NCBI RefSeq assembly: GCF_026343295.1
Contig: NZ_JAPELY010000001.1
Location: forward strand, 124,001-188,000
Direction: 5' to 3'
DNA: 64,000 nt
Origin: Streptomyces sp. NBC_00083
GTDB lineage: Bacteria > Actinomycetota > Actinomycetes > Streptomycetales > Streptomycetaceae
Below, in pieces: positions 41,385 through 50,274 of the stretch. The stretch's first letter is position 1, and every line of letters begins with the position of its first letter. A program made the translations under genes and the position numbers. The notes under the pieces were generated by a model, which worked only from the letters and a program-made list of their open reading frames with translations, had not been told where the DNA came from and searched no databases.

Positions 41385-42692
41385 GTGACCCAGACAACCG
41401 ACAGCCCCCACGTCGCCCCCGCGCCGCCCCAGAAGGCCCCACCCCGCATCCACCGCGCGTGGTCCGTCGCGGCCGTCGCGTTCGTCACGATCATCGGCGC
41501 CGCGGCCTTCCGCTCGCTGCCCGGACTGCTCATCGACCCCCTGCACCAGGAGTTCCACTGGTCGCGCGGCACGATCGGCGCCGCGGTCTCCGTGAACCTC
41601 GCCCTCTACGGCCTGACCGCGCCCTTCGCCGCCGCCCTGATGGACCGCTTCGGCATCCGCAGGGTCGTCGCGGTCGCCCTCACCGTGATCGCGGTGGGCT
41701 CCGGGCTCACCGTCTTCATGCACGCCGCCTGGCAACTGATGCTGTACTGGGGCCTGTTGGTGGGTCTCGGCAGCGGATCGATGGCGCTCGCGTTCGCCGC
41801 GACCGTCACCAACCGCTGGTTCACCGCACGCCGGGGCCTGGTCACCGGCATCCTCACCGCGGCCTCCGCCTCCGGCCAGCTGATCTTCCTGCCGCTGCTC
41901 TCCTGGATGGTCGAGGCCCACGGCTGGCGCCCGGCCGCCATCACGGTCGCCCTGGCCGCGCTCGCCGTCGTCCCGTTCGTGTGGCTGCTGCTGCGCGACC
42001 ACCCCGCCGACGTGGGCATCGCGCCGTACGGGGCGAGCGCGCCCGTCCCCAAGCCCGCACCCGTCACGGGCGCCGCGCGCCGCACCCTGACCGTCCTCGC
42101 CAAGGCCGCCCGCACCGGGCCGTTCTGGCTGCTCGCCGGCACCTTCGCGATCTGCGGCGCCTCCACCAACGGCCTGGTGCAGACCCACTTCGTGCCGGCC
42201 GCGCACGACCACGGCATGCCGGTCACCGCGGCCGCCGGGCTCCTCGCCGTCATCGGCGTCTTCGACGTGGCCGGCACGATCTTCTCCGGCTGGCTCACCG
42301 ACCGCTTCGAATCCCGCCGCCTCCTCGCCACGTACTACGCCCTGCGCGGCATCTCGCTCCTCTTCCTGCCGATGCTGCTCGCGCCCACCGTGCACCCGCC
42401 GATGGTGTTCTTCATCGTCTTCTACGGGCTCGACTGGGTCGCCACCGTGCCGCCGACCATCGCGCTGTGCCGCAAGCACTACGGCGAGGACAGCGCCATC
42501 GTCTTCGGCTGGGTGCTCGCCTCCCACCAGGTCGGCGCGGCCGTCGTCGCCTTCCTCGGCGGGGTGGCCCGGGACGTCTTCGGCAGCTACGACGTCGTCT
42601 GGTACGCCTCGGGCGCGCTGTGCGCGGCGGCCGCCCTGATGGCCCTCGTCATCCGGCACCGCGGCCCCGGCGGGGAACCACTCGCGGCGTGA
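41385..42692 (+). CDS. MFS transporter (oxalate/formate antiporter-like)
   Basis: This 435-residue twelve-helix permease resembles monocarboxylate/oxalate-formate antiporters. The first helix, WSVAAVAFVTIIGAAAFRSLPGLLIDPL, is followed by FHWSRGTIGAAVSVNLALYGLTAPFAAALMDRFGIRRV (motif A variant) and, in the second half, GWLTDRFESRRLLATYYALRG. It likely imports or exchanges an organic acid. GTG 41385 has no clear ribosome site. It stands alone between the DUF397 array and a lipoprotein gene. No operator of the CTGACG type precedes it, so it is not obviously part of the catabolic regulon. Confidence 0.85.
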   Translation: MTQTTDSPHVAPAPPQKAPPRIHRAWSVAAVAFVTIIGAAAFRSLPGLLIDPLHQEFHWSRGTIGAAVSVNLALYGLTAPFAAALMDRFGIRRVVAVALTVIAVGSGLTVFMHAAWQLMLYWGLLVGLGSGSMALAFAATVTNRWFTARRGLVTGILTAASASGQLIFLPLLSWMVEAHGWRPAAITVALAALAVVPFVWLLLRDHPADVGIAPYGASAPVPKPAPVTGAARRTLTVLAKAARTGPFWLLAGTFAICGASTNGLVQTHFVPAAHDHGMPVTAAAGLLAVIGVFDVAGTIFSGWLTDRFESRRLLATYYALRGISLLFLPMLLAPTVHPPMVFFIVFYGLDWVATVPPTIALCRKHYGEDSAIVFGWVLASHQVGAAVVAFLGGVARDVFGSYDVVWYASGALCAAAALMALVIRHRGPGGEPLAA

Positions 42693-42773
42693 GCCCCTCT
42701 TCCTCCCCGGGAGCCGGATGCCTCCCCGCGGGGGAGCGGACGTTCCCCCGCGCCGGACCGAGGGGAGTGTGCC

Positions 42774-43481
42774 GTGAAAGCGAGCAACAAGCGGGGCGCC
42801 GCGGTGATCGCCGCCCTGCTGTGCGCGACCGTGGCCGCCTGCGGGACGGCCCGCCCCGGCGACTCCCCGGCCGCGGACGCGGCGAAGCCGGCCACCGCCA
42901 CGTCCACGACCCCGGGCGCGAAGTGCGGCGGCGACCGCACGGACGGTACGGACGGTACGGCCCCCGACATGGGCACCGACGTGGACACGGACGCCGGCGA
43001 CCCCGGCCCGCCCACCGACGTGGACACGGACGCCGGCAACCCGGGCCCGCCCACCGACGCCGATGCCGGTGACCCCGGCCCGCCCACCGACGGGGACGGC
43101 GGCGCGGGCGGCCCGGGGGCCGCCACGGACACCGGCGCCGACGCGGGCTCGCCCGGCCCCGCGACCGACGGTCCCGCGCGCCCCTGCCTTCCGGCGGGCT
43201 GGTTCGACATGACGCAGGGCTTCGTCGACTACTACGGCCAGCACCTCACCAAGGCCGACGACGGGATGTGGCCGTCGGTCGTCGCGGTACGGATCCGCAA
43301 GCAGGGCGGCGCCGAGAAGGCCGTCGTCACGGTCAACTTCGTCCCGCTGGGCGAAAGCGACTGGCAGGGCCGCAGGGTGGCCGAGGTGTTCGGCGACTGG
43401 CGTCTCAACGAGTACGGCGACCGGGGCGCGCTCCGGGTGGAGACGCGCAGCGGCGGCCTCATCACCGAGCAGTCCTGGTGA
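42774..43481 (+). CDS. Lipoprotein with Asp/Pro/Thr-rich repeats
   Basis: This is a 235-residue lipoprotein. Its lipobox is ATVAACG, with the lipidated Cys near 23. A linker (about 50-135) contains repeats of the type DTDAGDPGPPTDV, clearly expanded by slippage at the DNA level. A small C-terminal domain begins CLPAGWFDMTQGFVDYYGQH. The acidic linker would project the domain from the membrane. GTG 42774 follows GAGGGGAG. I do not recognise the C-terminal family. It converges on the flavin reductase gene. Confidence 0.75.
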   Translation: MKASNKRGAAVIAALLCATVAACGTARPGDSPAADAAKPATATSTTPGAKCGGDRTDGTDGTAPDMGTDVDTDAGDPGPPTDVDTDAGNPGPPTDADAGDPGPPTDGDGGAGGPGAATDTGADAGSPGPATDGPARPCLPAGWFDMTQGFVDYYGQHLTKADDGMWPSVVAVRIRKQGGAEKAVVTVNFVPLGESDWQGRRVAEVFGDWRLNEYGDRGALRVETRSGGLITEQSW

Positions 43482-43509
43482 ACCGGGCCGCGGCGGCGGC
43501 GTGACCGGG

Positions 43510-44178
43510 TCAGTCGCTGAAGCGCCCGAACCGTCCCCGGTGGAAGAGCAGCGGACCGCTGTCCTCCGCTTCTCCTTCACCGCCCCCGCCCCCGCCCCCG
43601 CTACGGTCCCCGTCCCCGCTCTCGCCGAGCGCCTCGACGCGTCCGACCACGATGAGGTGGTCCCCGCCGGTGTGCACGGCGTGGATGCGGCAGTCGATCC
43701 ACGCGGGTACGCCGTCGAGCCGGGGTGAGCCCGTCGCGGGCGCGGCGTCGTGGGTGACGCCCGCGAACTTGTCGGCGCCGCTGACCGCGAACCCCCGGCA
43801 CAGCGGGCCCTGTTCGGCCCCCAGGATGTTCACGCAGAACACCCCGGCCCGCGCGATGCGCGGCCAGGTGGTCGAGGTGCGGGCCACCATGAAGGCGACC
43901 AGGGGCGGGTCGAGGGAGAGCGAGGCGAAGGACTGGCAGGCGAACCCGGTGGGCCCGGCCGCGTCCTCGGCGGTGATGACGGTGACCCCGCTGGCGAACC
44001 GGCCCAGCACGCGCCGGAACTGCCCGGGGTCGACGGGTGCCCGTTCGTCGTCCCGTACGGCCCGCAGGTCCGGCCGCGGCAGGAACTCGACGGGCTCGGC
44101 GGCCGTGGCGGCGCCGACGGACCTGAGGTATCGGACGACGGTGGCCGCCATCCCTGCGTGTCCCATCACACCACTCAT
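43510..44178 (-). CDS. Flavin reductase (HpaC/HsaB-like)
   Basis: This 222-residue FMN-binding split-barrel oxidoreductase supplies reduced flavin to a partner monooxygenase. Its family pattern is FRRVLGRFASGVTVITAEDAAGPTGFACQSFASLSLDPPLVAFMVARTSTTWPRI, then GVFCVNILGAEQ, then HDAAPATGSPRLDGVPAWIDCRI, ending in GDHLIVVGRVEAL. A Gly/Glu-rich insert (DRSGGGGGGGEGEAEDSG) sits before the end. ATG 44178 lies six bases from a perfect CTGACG operator, so binding would block initiation directly; the mRNA leader must be very short. No oxygenase partner is adjacent; the FMO at 48082 is of a different type. Confidence 0.85.
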   Translation of the reverse strand: MSGVMGHAGMAATVVRYLRSVGAATAAEPVEFLPRPDLRAVRDDERAPVDPGQFRRVLGRFASGVTVITAEDAAGPTGFACQSFASLSLDPPLVAFMVARTSTTWPRIARAGVFCVNILGAEQGPLCRGFAVSGADKFAGVTHDAAPATGSPRLDGVPAWIDCRIHAVHTGGDHLIVVGRVEALGESGDGDRSGGGGGGGEGEAEDSGPLLFHRGRFGRFSD

Positions 44179-44183
44179 TGAAC

Positions 44184-44198
44184 CTGACGATGCGTCAG
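44184..44198. promoter_or_regulatory. CTGACG operator 5 (perfect palindrome)
   Basis: CTGACGATGCGTCAG has perfect six-base half-sites. It ends six bases before the flavin reductase start codon. The enoyl-CoA hydratase gene on the other side is transcribed towards it, so this site serves the reductase only. Confidence 0.75.
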
Positions 44199-44252
44199 AT
44201 GAGAAGCCTCGCGGCGGTCCCGCCGAAACCGGCGGCGTCCGCACCAAAGGGC

Positions 44253-45053
44253 TTACAGGCCGCGGTACTTGGGGGTGCGGCGCTCGACGAATCCGGCGAC
44301 GCCTTCGTTGGCGTCCCGGGTGGTCATGTTGATCTCCTGGGCCCAGGCCTCAGCGGCGAACGCGGTGGCGCGGTCGGAGTCCAGGGAGGCGTTCACGAGG
44401 TGTTTGGTGAGGGCGATGGCGCGGGTCGGCCCGGTGGCGAGCCGCTCGGCCCACTCCTTCGCCGTCGCGGCGAGCGCGGTGTCCGCGACCACCCGGTTGA
44501 CCAGCCCCATGCGCTCGGCGTCGGCGGCGCCGAGCGCGTCACCGAAGAACATCAGCTCCTTGGCGCGCTGCGGTCCGACGAGGCGCGGCAGCAGATAGGC
44601 GCCGCCGCCGTCCGGCACCAGGCCCCGGCGGACGAACACCTCGATGAAGCGGGCCGATTCGGCGGCCAGGACGAGGTCGCAGGCGAACGCGAGATGGGCG
44701 CCGAGGCCCGCGGCGGTGCCGTTGACCGCCGCGATCACCGGCTTCTCGCAGTCGAGCACGGCGCCGATCAGGCGTTGCGCGCCCTGCCGGATGGTGCGCG
44801 CGACGTCGCCCGCCACCCGCTCGCCGCCGGTCGCGGGCGCGCCGCGCAGATCGGCGCCCGCGCAGAACCCCTTGCCGCTCGCGGTGATCACGACGGCGCG
44901 TACCTCGGGGTCGGCGGAGGCGGTCCCGAGCAGCGAGATGACCCGTTCGCGCTGGTCCCAGGTGACGGCGTTCATGGCATCGGGACGGTTCAGGGTGATC
45001 CACGAGACGCCGTTGTCAGTGGCGTGCAGTACCAATGAGTGCAGGGGGTCCAT
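44253..45053 (-). CDS. Enoyl-CoA hydratase/isomerase
   Basis: This 266-residue crotonase-fold enzyme hydrates enoyl-CoA to 3-hydroxyacyl-CoA. The oxyanion-hole blocks are GKGFCAGADLRGAP (about 59-72) and KPVIAAVNGTAAGLGAHLAFACDL (about 104-127). The position of the second catalytic Glu lies in RRGLVPDGGGAYLLPRLVG, where the residue is Asp or Gly; the exact chemistry is therefore open. ATG 45053 follows TGGAG. It lies 119 bases downstream of the ADP-forming ligase in the same orientation and is probably driven from its operator-controlled promoter. Confidence 0.9.
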   Translation of the reverse strand: MDPLHSLVLHATDNGVSWITLNRPDAMNAVTWDQRERVISLLGTASADPEVRAVVITASGKGFCAGADLRGAPATGGERVAGDVARTIRQGAQRLIGAVLDCEKPVIAAVNGTAAGLGAHLAFACDLVLAAESARFIEVFVRRGLVPDGGGAYLLPRLVGPQRAKELMFFGDALGAADAERMGLVNRVVADTALAATAKEWAERLATGPTRAIALTKHLVNASLDSDRATAFAAEAWAQEINMTTRDANEGVAGFVERRTPKYRGL

Positions 45054-45172
45054 GGCGGGGCTCCAGGCGAGGCGTCCGGGTGCGGGGGTCCAGGTGTACG
45101 GGGGCACGGGGGTGCGGGATGGGCGGCACGGGGGTCGGCGGCGACGGGGCGTGGGGCGCGGGGGCGCCCGGC

Positions 45173-47398
45173 TCAGCGGCAGACGGCGAGGGCGTCGAGC
45201 GCCACGGCGCCCTGGCCGCGCGGGAGCACCACGAGCGGGTTGATGTCCAGCTCGGCCAGCTCGTCGCCGAGTTCGAGGGCCATGCGCTGCACGCGCAGGA
45301 CCACCTCGACGAGGGCGTCCACATCCAGTGGGGGCCCGCCGCGTACGCCGTCGAGGAGCGTCCGCCCCCGCAGCTCGCCGAGCATGTCCCGCGCCTGAGC
45401 CTCGCCGAACGGGGGCACGCGCACCGCCGCGTCGCCGAGCACCTCCACGAGGACACCGCCGAGCCCCACGGTCACGGTGGGTCCGAACAGCGCGTCGTGG
45501 GTGACGCCGACGACCATCTCGACGCCGCGCTCGACCATCTGGCAGACCAGGATGCCGTCGAGCTCGACGCCCTCGTACCGGGCGATGTCGGTGAGTTCGC
45601 GGTAGGCGTCGCGGATCTGGCTGGCCGAGGTCAACCCGACCTTGACCAGGCCGAGTTCCGTCTTGTGGGCGAGTCGGGCGCCGGAGGCCTTCATGACGAC
45701 GGGGTAGCCGACCAGCCCCGCCGCGCGCACGGCGGCCGCCGCGCTGGTCACGAGCTGCTCGCGCGGCACCCGGATCCCGTACGCCCGCAGCAGCTGCTTC
45801 GCCGCGTGCTCGCTGAGCTGCTGGCCCGGCCGCATCAGGGCCTGCGCCTTGCGGAACGAGGGCGAGGGCACGCGGGGCGCCTCGTCGAAGGGGGAGCGGT
45901 AGCCGGTGGTGAACCGGTGGTGCGCGAGGTAGGCCCGCACGGCGCCGATGCAGTTGGCGAACGTACGGAAGGTGGCGACCCGGTCCGAGCCGAGCAGCGT
46001 CTCGCGGTAGGCGGCCTCGGTGCCGAGCGGCGAGCCCCACACCACGCACACCAGCTTGTCCGTCTGTTCCGCCGCGTCCACCAGGTCCTGCGCGAGCTTG
46101 TCGCTCATGGGAGGGAAGGGCCCGGTGATCGGACAGATGAGGACACCGACGGACGGGTCGGCGAGGATGGCATCGATGATCTTCCGGCCGCGCCAGTCGC
46201 CGACGGGGTGGCCGCCGTTGTCGACGGGGTTGGCGACGTTGAGGTAGGGCGGTATCCACTCGTGGAGTTCGGCCTGCTTGGCGGCGGAGAGGACCGGCAG
46301 GTGGAGCCCGGCGGCGGTGGCGAGGTCGGAGAAGTGCGCTCCGGTGCCACCGGAGATCGAATAGACGACGACGCCGTCCGCCTGCGGCCTGCGGGCTCGC
46401 GCCAACAGGGCCGCGGTGTCCTGGAGTTGGTCGAGTCCGTCGACGCGGATGACGCCGTACTGGCGCATGGCCGCGTCCACGACGTCGTCGGCGCCGGTCA
46501 GCTTGCCGGTGTGTGAGGCGGCCATGCGCGCGCCGGCCTCGGTGCGGCCGACCTTGACGGCCACCACGGGCACGCCGGCGCGCGCCGCGCGGTCGGCGGC
46601 GAGCAGGAAGGCGCGGCCGTCCTTGAGCCCCTCCACGTAGCAGGCGATGGCGCCGACCTCGGGGCGCTCGGCGAAGTACGAGATGAAGTCGGAGGTTTCG
46701 AGGTCGGCCTCGTTGCCGGTCGGCGCCCAGTGCGAGAGCCGCACGCCGAGCTCCTGGAGGGTGAACACGGGCCGGCCCTGGTGCCCGGACTGGGTGATGA
46801 GGGCGATGGCCGGGCCGTCGAGGTCGTCCCGGAACCGTTCGAAGGCGTTGAGGTTGGTGTTGGGGCCGAGCAGCCTCAGCCCGGACCGCTTGACGGCGGC
46901 GGCGAGCCGCTCCTGCGCGGCGGCGCCCTGGGCTCCGGTCTCGGCGAACCCGGAGGCGAAGGCGACGGCGAACTTCACCTTGGCCTCGGCGAGTTGCTCG
47001 ATGACGGGGAGCGGGTCGCCGACCAGGAGCACGGCGAGGTCGACCTGTTCCGGCAGCTCCGCCACGGAGGCGACACAGGGCAGCCCGAAGACGGTGGTAC
47101 GCGTCGGATGGACCGGGTGGATGCGGGCGCCGACCCGGCTGGCCCAGTCGACGAGCTGGCGGGTGATGCCGGTGTTGGGGCGGCCCTCGGCGTCGGACGC
47201 GCCGATGACGGCGACGGACTCGGGCCGGAAGAACCGGTCCAGGTCCGGTACGTCGGCGTAGAGCGGGCGGCCGCTGACGTCCAGATCGCCCTCGCCCGCG
47301 GCTCTGCCGTGGACGGCGCCGGGGGCGGGCTGCTCGCCGCAGGCGACGACGCGTGCGCGGAAGTCGGTCGTGAGGGTGCCGTGAGTCGATCCAAGCAT
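45173..47398 (-). CDS. ADP-forming acyl-CoA synthetase (fused alpha/beta)
   Basis: This 741-residue fusion of both subunits of the ADP-forming acetyl-CoA synthetase type makes acyl-CoA from acid, CoA and ATP. Domains in order are the CoA-binding Rossmann domain (FFRPESVAVIGASDAEGRPN, about 56-75), the succinyl-CoA-ligase-like domains with the catalytic-loop region AASHTGKLTGADDVVDAAMRQ (about 270-290), and an ATP-grasp domain (GYPVVMKASGARLAHKTELGLVKVGL, about 555-580). It ends with GDELAELDINPLVVL. ATG 47398 is the start. Two CTGACG operators lie upstream. It may recover released short acids. Confidence 0.9.
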   Translation of the reverse strand: MLGSTHGTLTTDFRARVVACGEQPAPGAVHGRAAGEGDLDVSGRPLYADVPDLDRFFRPESVAVIGASDAEGRPNTGITRQLVDWASRVGARIHPVHPTRTTVFGLPCVASVAELPEQVDLAVLLVGDPLPVIEQLAEAKVKFAVAFASGFAETGAQGAAAQERLAAAVKRSGLRLLGPNTNLNAFERFRDDLDGPAIALITQSGHQGRPVFTLQELGVRLSHWAPTGNEADLETSDFISYFAERPEVGAIACYVEGLKDGRAFLLAADRAARAGVPVVAVKVGRTEAGARMAASHTGKLTGADDVVDAAMRQYGVIRVDGLDQLQDTAALLARARRPQADGVVVYSISGGTGAHFSDLATAAGLHLPVLSAAKQAELHEWIPPYLNVANPVDNGGHPVGDWRGRKIIDAILADPSVGVLICPITGPFPPMSDKLAQDLVDAAEQTDKLVCVVWGSPLGTEAAYRETLLGSDRVATFRTFANCIGAVRAYLAHHRFTTGYRSPFDEAPRVPSPSFRKAQALMRPGQQLSEHAAKQLLRAYGIRVPREQLVTSAAAAVRAAGLVGYPVVMKASGARLAHKTELGLVKVGLTSASQIRDAYRELTDIARYEGVELDGILVCQMVERGVEMVVGVTHDALFGPTVTVGLGGVLVEVLGDAAVRVPPFGEAQARDMLGELRGRTLLDGVRGGPPLDVDALVEVVLRVQRMALELGDELAELDINPLVVLPRGQGAVALDALAVCR

Positions 47399-47429
47399 CG
47401 TTCCGCCCGCCCTGGGTCGATGTGGGTAA

Positions 47430-47444
47430 CTGACGCGTAGTCAG
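47430..47444. promoter_or_regulatory. CTGACG operator 6
   Basis: CTGACGCGTAGTCAG lies 32 bases before the ADP-forming ligase start. It has one mismatch (AGTCAG) in the distal half. Confidence 0.65.
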
Positions 47445-47453
47445 ATTACAGAC

Positions 47454-47468
47454 CTGACGGTCAGTCAG
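47454..47468. promoter_or_regulatory. CTGACG operator 7
   Basis: CTGACGGTCAGTCAG is the second copy in the same promoter, with its centre 24 bases from operator 6. The tandem arrangement recalls operators 3 and 4. Confidence 0.6.
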
Positions 47469-47559
47469 GAACCGGTGTGCGGGCAAAGCCTGGGCCCTGC
47501 GGGGCGGGGCGGGTGTGCGCGCGCCCTCCCCCGCGTCCAGCCCTGCCCGCCCAGCGCCC

Positions 47560-48060
47560 ACCCCCAAACCCCCTTTCCAGCCCCGCCCGCCCCGGACCGG
47601 GGCGGCCCATGTTGGGCATGCCGCCCAGGCCGACCCCGCTGGGGGGTGTGATACGTGCGAGGCTCCGCCGCGCTGGGCGCGAGCTGCGGGCTCGGTGCCG
47701 GGTGCCCTACAGGGGCGCGGGGAACTGCGCGACCAGCCACGCACGGTCCGCACCCGAAGGCGGGTTGCCTGGGGCTCCGCCCCAGACCCCGCTCGCGCCT
47801 TGAGGGCGCTCGTCCTCAATCGCCGGACGGGCTGAGGTGGCCTGCCCTGGGCACCCTGCCAAGGGCAACGCACCCAGGGGCGCGGGGAACTGCGCGAGAA
47901 GCGAGCACGGTCCGCACCCGAAAGCGGGGTTCCCGAGACGTCGGGCACGGTCCGCAGCCGAATGCGGGGTTCCCGAGACGCCGGGCACGGCCCGCACCCG
48001 AGAGCGGGGTTCCCGGGACGTCGGGCATGGTCCGCACCCGAATGCGGGGTTGGAGGGCGC
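47560..48060. repeat. Intergenic repeat mosaic, block 4
   Basis: This non-coding block (within the 683-base gap 47399-48081) contains the family modules in inverse orientation: CTGGGGCTCCGCCCCAGACC at 47771, GGCGCTCGTCCTCAATCGCC, and GGCGCGGGGAACTGCGCGA twice. It ends in a 40-base tandem repeat listed separately. It lies between two divergently placed transcription units and would insulate the FMO gene's 3' end. Confidence 0.7.
47906..48055. repeat. Four tandem copies of a 40-base unit
   Basis: Units beginning CACGGTCCGCACCCGAAAGC start at 47906, 47946, 47986 and 48026, each ending GGTTCCCGAGACGTCGGG with small differences. The exact 40-base period and one to four changes per copy point to recent slippage or unequal exchange. 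The unit is an amplified half of the repeat-mosaic module. Confidence 0.8.
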
Positions 48061-48081
48061 GGGGTGCGCAGGGGTCCCGGG

Positions 48082-49224
48082 TCAGTGGGAGAGGGCTTTC
48101 GCGATGCGGGTCGCGTCCAGGCGGAGTTCGCGGAGCATCCCGCTGATCGGGTTCGTGAAACCCGTGAAGTACAGCCCCGCCGCCCCCGGCACGGTACGCG
48201 CCCCCCGCACCCGGGGCCGCCCCCGAGCGTCGAGGACACCGAGGTGCCCCGCCAGGGGTTCGAGCCCCCGCCGGTACCCCGTCGCACAGATCACCGCGTC
48301 CGGCGACACCCGTACCCCGTCCGCGAGGACCACCTTGTCGCCCTCGAAGGACTCGACCGCCGCGACCGGCTCGACCCGCCCGGCGCGGACCGCGTCGATC
48401 AGGCCCACGTCCTGCACGGGGATCGCCCCCTCGCGCACCCGCGAGTACAGACCCCGGGCCGGCCGCGGCAGCCCGTACGAAGAGAGGTCCGGCACGGAGC
48501 ACCGTTCGATCAGCGATGCCGCCCGGTCCACCAGGCGTACCGGAAGCCGCCGTACCAGGATGCCGGTGGCCTGGCTCGGCCACCCCGCCGTGGAGCGGCG
48601 CACGATGTGCGGCGGGGTCCGCACCGCGAGCCGTACCCGCGCCGCGCCGCCCTCGGCGAGGTCCGCGGCGATCTCGGCCCCGGTGTTGCCGGCCCCCACG
48701 ACGAGGACGTCCCGGCCCACGTACGACCCGGGGTTGCGGTACAGGCCCGCGTGGACCAGCTCACCCGTGAACGTCCGCGCGCCCGGCCAGTCGGGCACGT
48801 ACGGCGTGTGGTTGAACCCGGTGGCCACCACCACCGCCGGTGTGACCAGGCGCCGCCCGCCGGTCGCGTGCAGCACCCACCCCTCGCCGCCCGCCCCGCG
48901 CTCGATGCGCTCGACCTCGACGCCCGTGACGATCTCCAGCTCATGGACGGCCGCGTACTTCTCCAGGTACCGCACCACGTCGTCGCGGGCCACCCACCGT
49001 CCGAACCGGCGCGGCATGCGCAGGCCGGGCAGCGAGGAGAGCCGGCGCGTGGTGTGCAGGTGCAGCCGGTCGTAGTGGCGCCGCCAGGACGCCGCCACGG
49101 CGTCGGACTTCTCCAGCACGACGGCCCGCACGCCCCGCGCTCGCAGCGAGGCGGCGACGGCGAGACCGCCGGGCCCGGCGCCGATCACGTAGACGGGGCT
49201 CTCGGGGTGGGTGGTGTCGACCAT
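48082..49224 (-). CDS. FAD/NAD(P)-binding monooxygenase-like oxidoreductase
   Basis: This 380-residue flavoprotein is of the FMO/Baeyer-Villiger/YUCCA-like class. The FAD motif VYVIGAGPGGLAVAASLRARG is near 10-30. The second Rossmann motif DVLVVGAGNTGAEIAADLAEGG is near 165-185. It has the linker WPGARTFTGELVHAGLYRNP, close to the FMO fingerprint (FxGxxxHxxxY/F), and ATG-type motif VICATGYR near 310. It probably hydroxylates or oxygenates a small substrate with NADPH. ATG 49224 is the start. No CTGACG operator is seen directly upstream; the perfect operator at 49335 faces the next gene. Confidence 0.87.
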   Translation of the reverse strand: MVDTTHPESPVYVIGAGPGGLAVAASLRARGVRAVVLEKSDAVAASWRRHYDRLHLHTTRRLSSLPGLRMPRRFGRWVARDDVVRYLEKYAAVHELEIVTGVEVERIERGAGGEGWVLHATGGRRLVTPAVVVATGFNHTPYVPDWPGARTFTGELVHAGLYRNPGSYVGRDVLVVGAGNTGAEIAADLAEGGAARVRLAVRTPPHIVRRSTAGWPSQATGILVRRLPVRLVDRAASLIERCSVPDLSSYGLPRPARGLYSRVREGAIPVQDVGLIDAVRAGRVEPVAAVESFEGDKVVLADGVRVSPDAVICATGYRRGLEPLAGHLGVLDARGRPRVRGARTVPGAAGLYFTGFTNPISGMLRELRLDATRIAKALSH

Positions 49225-49334
49225 GAACGCTGAGCGTAACGGTGTGAATACTTGATGGGTCTCGGTCAAGCCGGGAATGGATTGCGATCTGATCACGCAC
49301 CGGCCCCTTGCGCACGGCTCCCGCATCCGCTGAA

Positions 49335-49349
49335 CTGACGTACCGTCAG
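49335..49349. promoter_or_regulatory. CTGACG operator 8 (perfect palindrome)
   Basis: CTGACGTACCGTCAG is a perfect palindrome of 15 bases centred on TAC. It lies 50 bases before the DoxX/DUF35 operon start and about 110 bases upstream of the divergent FMO gene. Confidence 0.75.
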
Positions 49350-49399
49350 AAATGCGGGGGCGCGCACCCGCCGACAGACCTACGCGGAAGGGGCCCGGC

Positions 49400-49852
49400 G
49401 TGGACTCGATCTGGCTCGACGGCGCCGAGTGGTCGGCCGTCCTGCGCATCGGCCTCGGCCTGTGGTGGCTGGAGAGCTGGCGCCACAAGGACAGGAAGGC
49501 CTGGTTCGAGCGCGGCGCCGGCATCGCGTGGGCGTCCGACATCGCCGCCAAGCACCGGTGGAGCGCGGTCCGCAGCGGCTTCGACACCGTGGTGCGGCCC
49601 CGCCCGAGGACGATGGCGTACGTCGTCGTCTACGCCGAACTCGCCCTGGGTCTCGGCCTCGTGGCCGGATTCCTCACCCCTGTCGCCCTCGTCTGCGGAC
49701 TCCTGCTCAACCTCCTCTATCTGATCCTGATGATCCACGACTGGGCCGAGCAGGGGCAGAACGCGATGATGGCGCTCATCTCGCTCGTCGCGTTCGGCGC
49801 CATGGCGTGGCAGACCTGGTCGCTCGACGACGCGATGGGACTCTTCCGATGA
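49400..49852 (+). CDS. DoxX-like membrane protein
   Basis: This 150-residue integral membrane protein has about four hydrophobic segments (LRIGLGLWWLESW, VVVYAELALGLGLVAGFLTPVALVCG, LLLNLLYLILMIHD, MMALISLVAFGAMAW) in the DoxX/SURF4-like arrangement. It has a cytoplasmic loop with basic residues (RHKDRKAWFERG). Members are quinone- or sulphur-linked in other systems; here the role is unknown. GTG 49400 follows GGAAGGGG. Its stop overlaps the start of the DUF35 gene as ATGA, so the two are made together under operator 8. Confidence 0.75.
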   Translation: MDSIWLDGAEWSAVLRIGLGLWWLESWRHKDRKAWFERGAGIAWASDIAAKHRWSAVRSGFDTVVRPRPRTMAYVVVYAELALGLGLVAGFLTPVALVCGLLLNLLYLILMIHDWAEQGQNAMMALISLVAFGAMAWQTWSLDDAMGLFR

Positions 49853-50265
49853 GCGCCACCCCCGACATCGACGCCTTCACCCGGACGTACTGGGACGCCG
49901 CCGCGGAGGGCCGCCTCCTCATCCGGCAGTGCGCCGCCTGCGGCCGGCCGCACCACTACCCGCGCGAGTTCTGCCCGTACTGCTGGAGCGAGGACGTGAG
50001 CTGGCGCCCGGCGGACGGGCGCGCCACCCTCTACACCTGGTCCGTCGTGCACCGCAACGACCTGCCGCCCTTCGGCGACCGCGTCCCGTACGTCGCCGCC
50101 GTCGTCGATCTGCTGGAGGGCCCCCGGATGATGACCGAGGTCGTCGGCTGCGACCCGCGGGAGCTGCGGATCGGGATGGAGCTGCACGTCGGCTTCCGCA
50201 CCGGCTCCGAGGACGGCGCGGCCGTCACCGTGCCCGTGTTCGGGCCGGCCCCGGACGGGGTATAG
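49849..50265 (+). CDS. Zn-ribbon/OB-fold DUF35 protein (ChsH2-like)
   Basis: This 138-residue acyl-CoA-associated protein has an N-terminal helix (FTRTYWDAAAEGRLLIRQC), a rubredoxin-like zinc ribbon (CAACGRPHHYPREFCPYC, about 28-45) and an OB-fold. DUF35 proteins bind thiolase-like partners; with Ltp2-type proteins they form the retro-aldolase that ends steroid side-chain degradation. The matching partner would be the thiolase-like protein at 53319. It overlaps the DoxX-like gene as ATGA and converges on the DUF4157 gene, with only nine bases between stops. Confidence 0.88.
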   Translation: MSATPDIDAFTRTYWDAAAEGRLLIRQCAACGRPHHYPREFCPYCWSEDVSWRPADGRATLYTWSVVHRNDLPPFGDRVPYVAAVVDLLEGPRMMTEVVGCDPRELRIGMELHVGFRTGSEDGAAVTVPVFGPAPDGV

Positions 50266-50274
50266 CCCCCGGGA

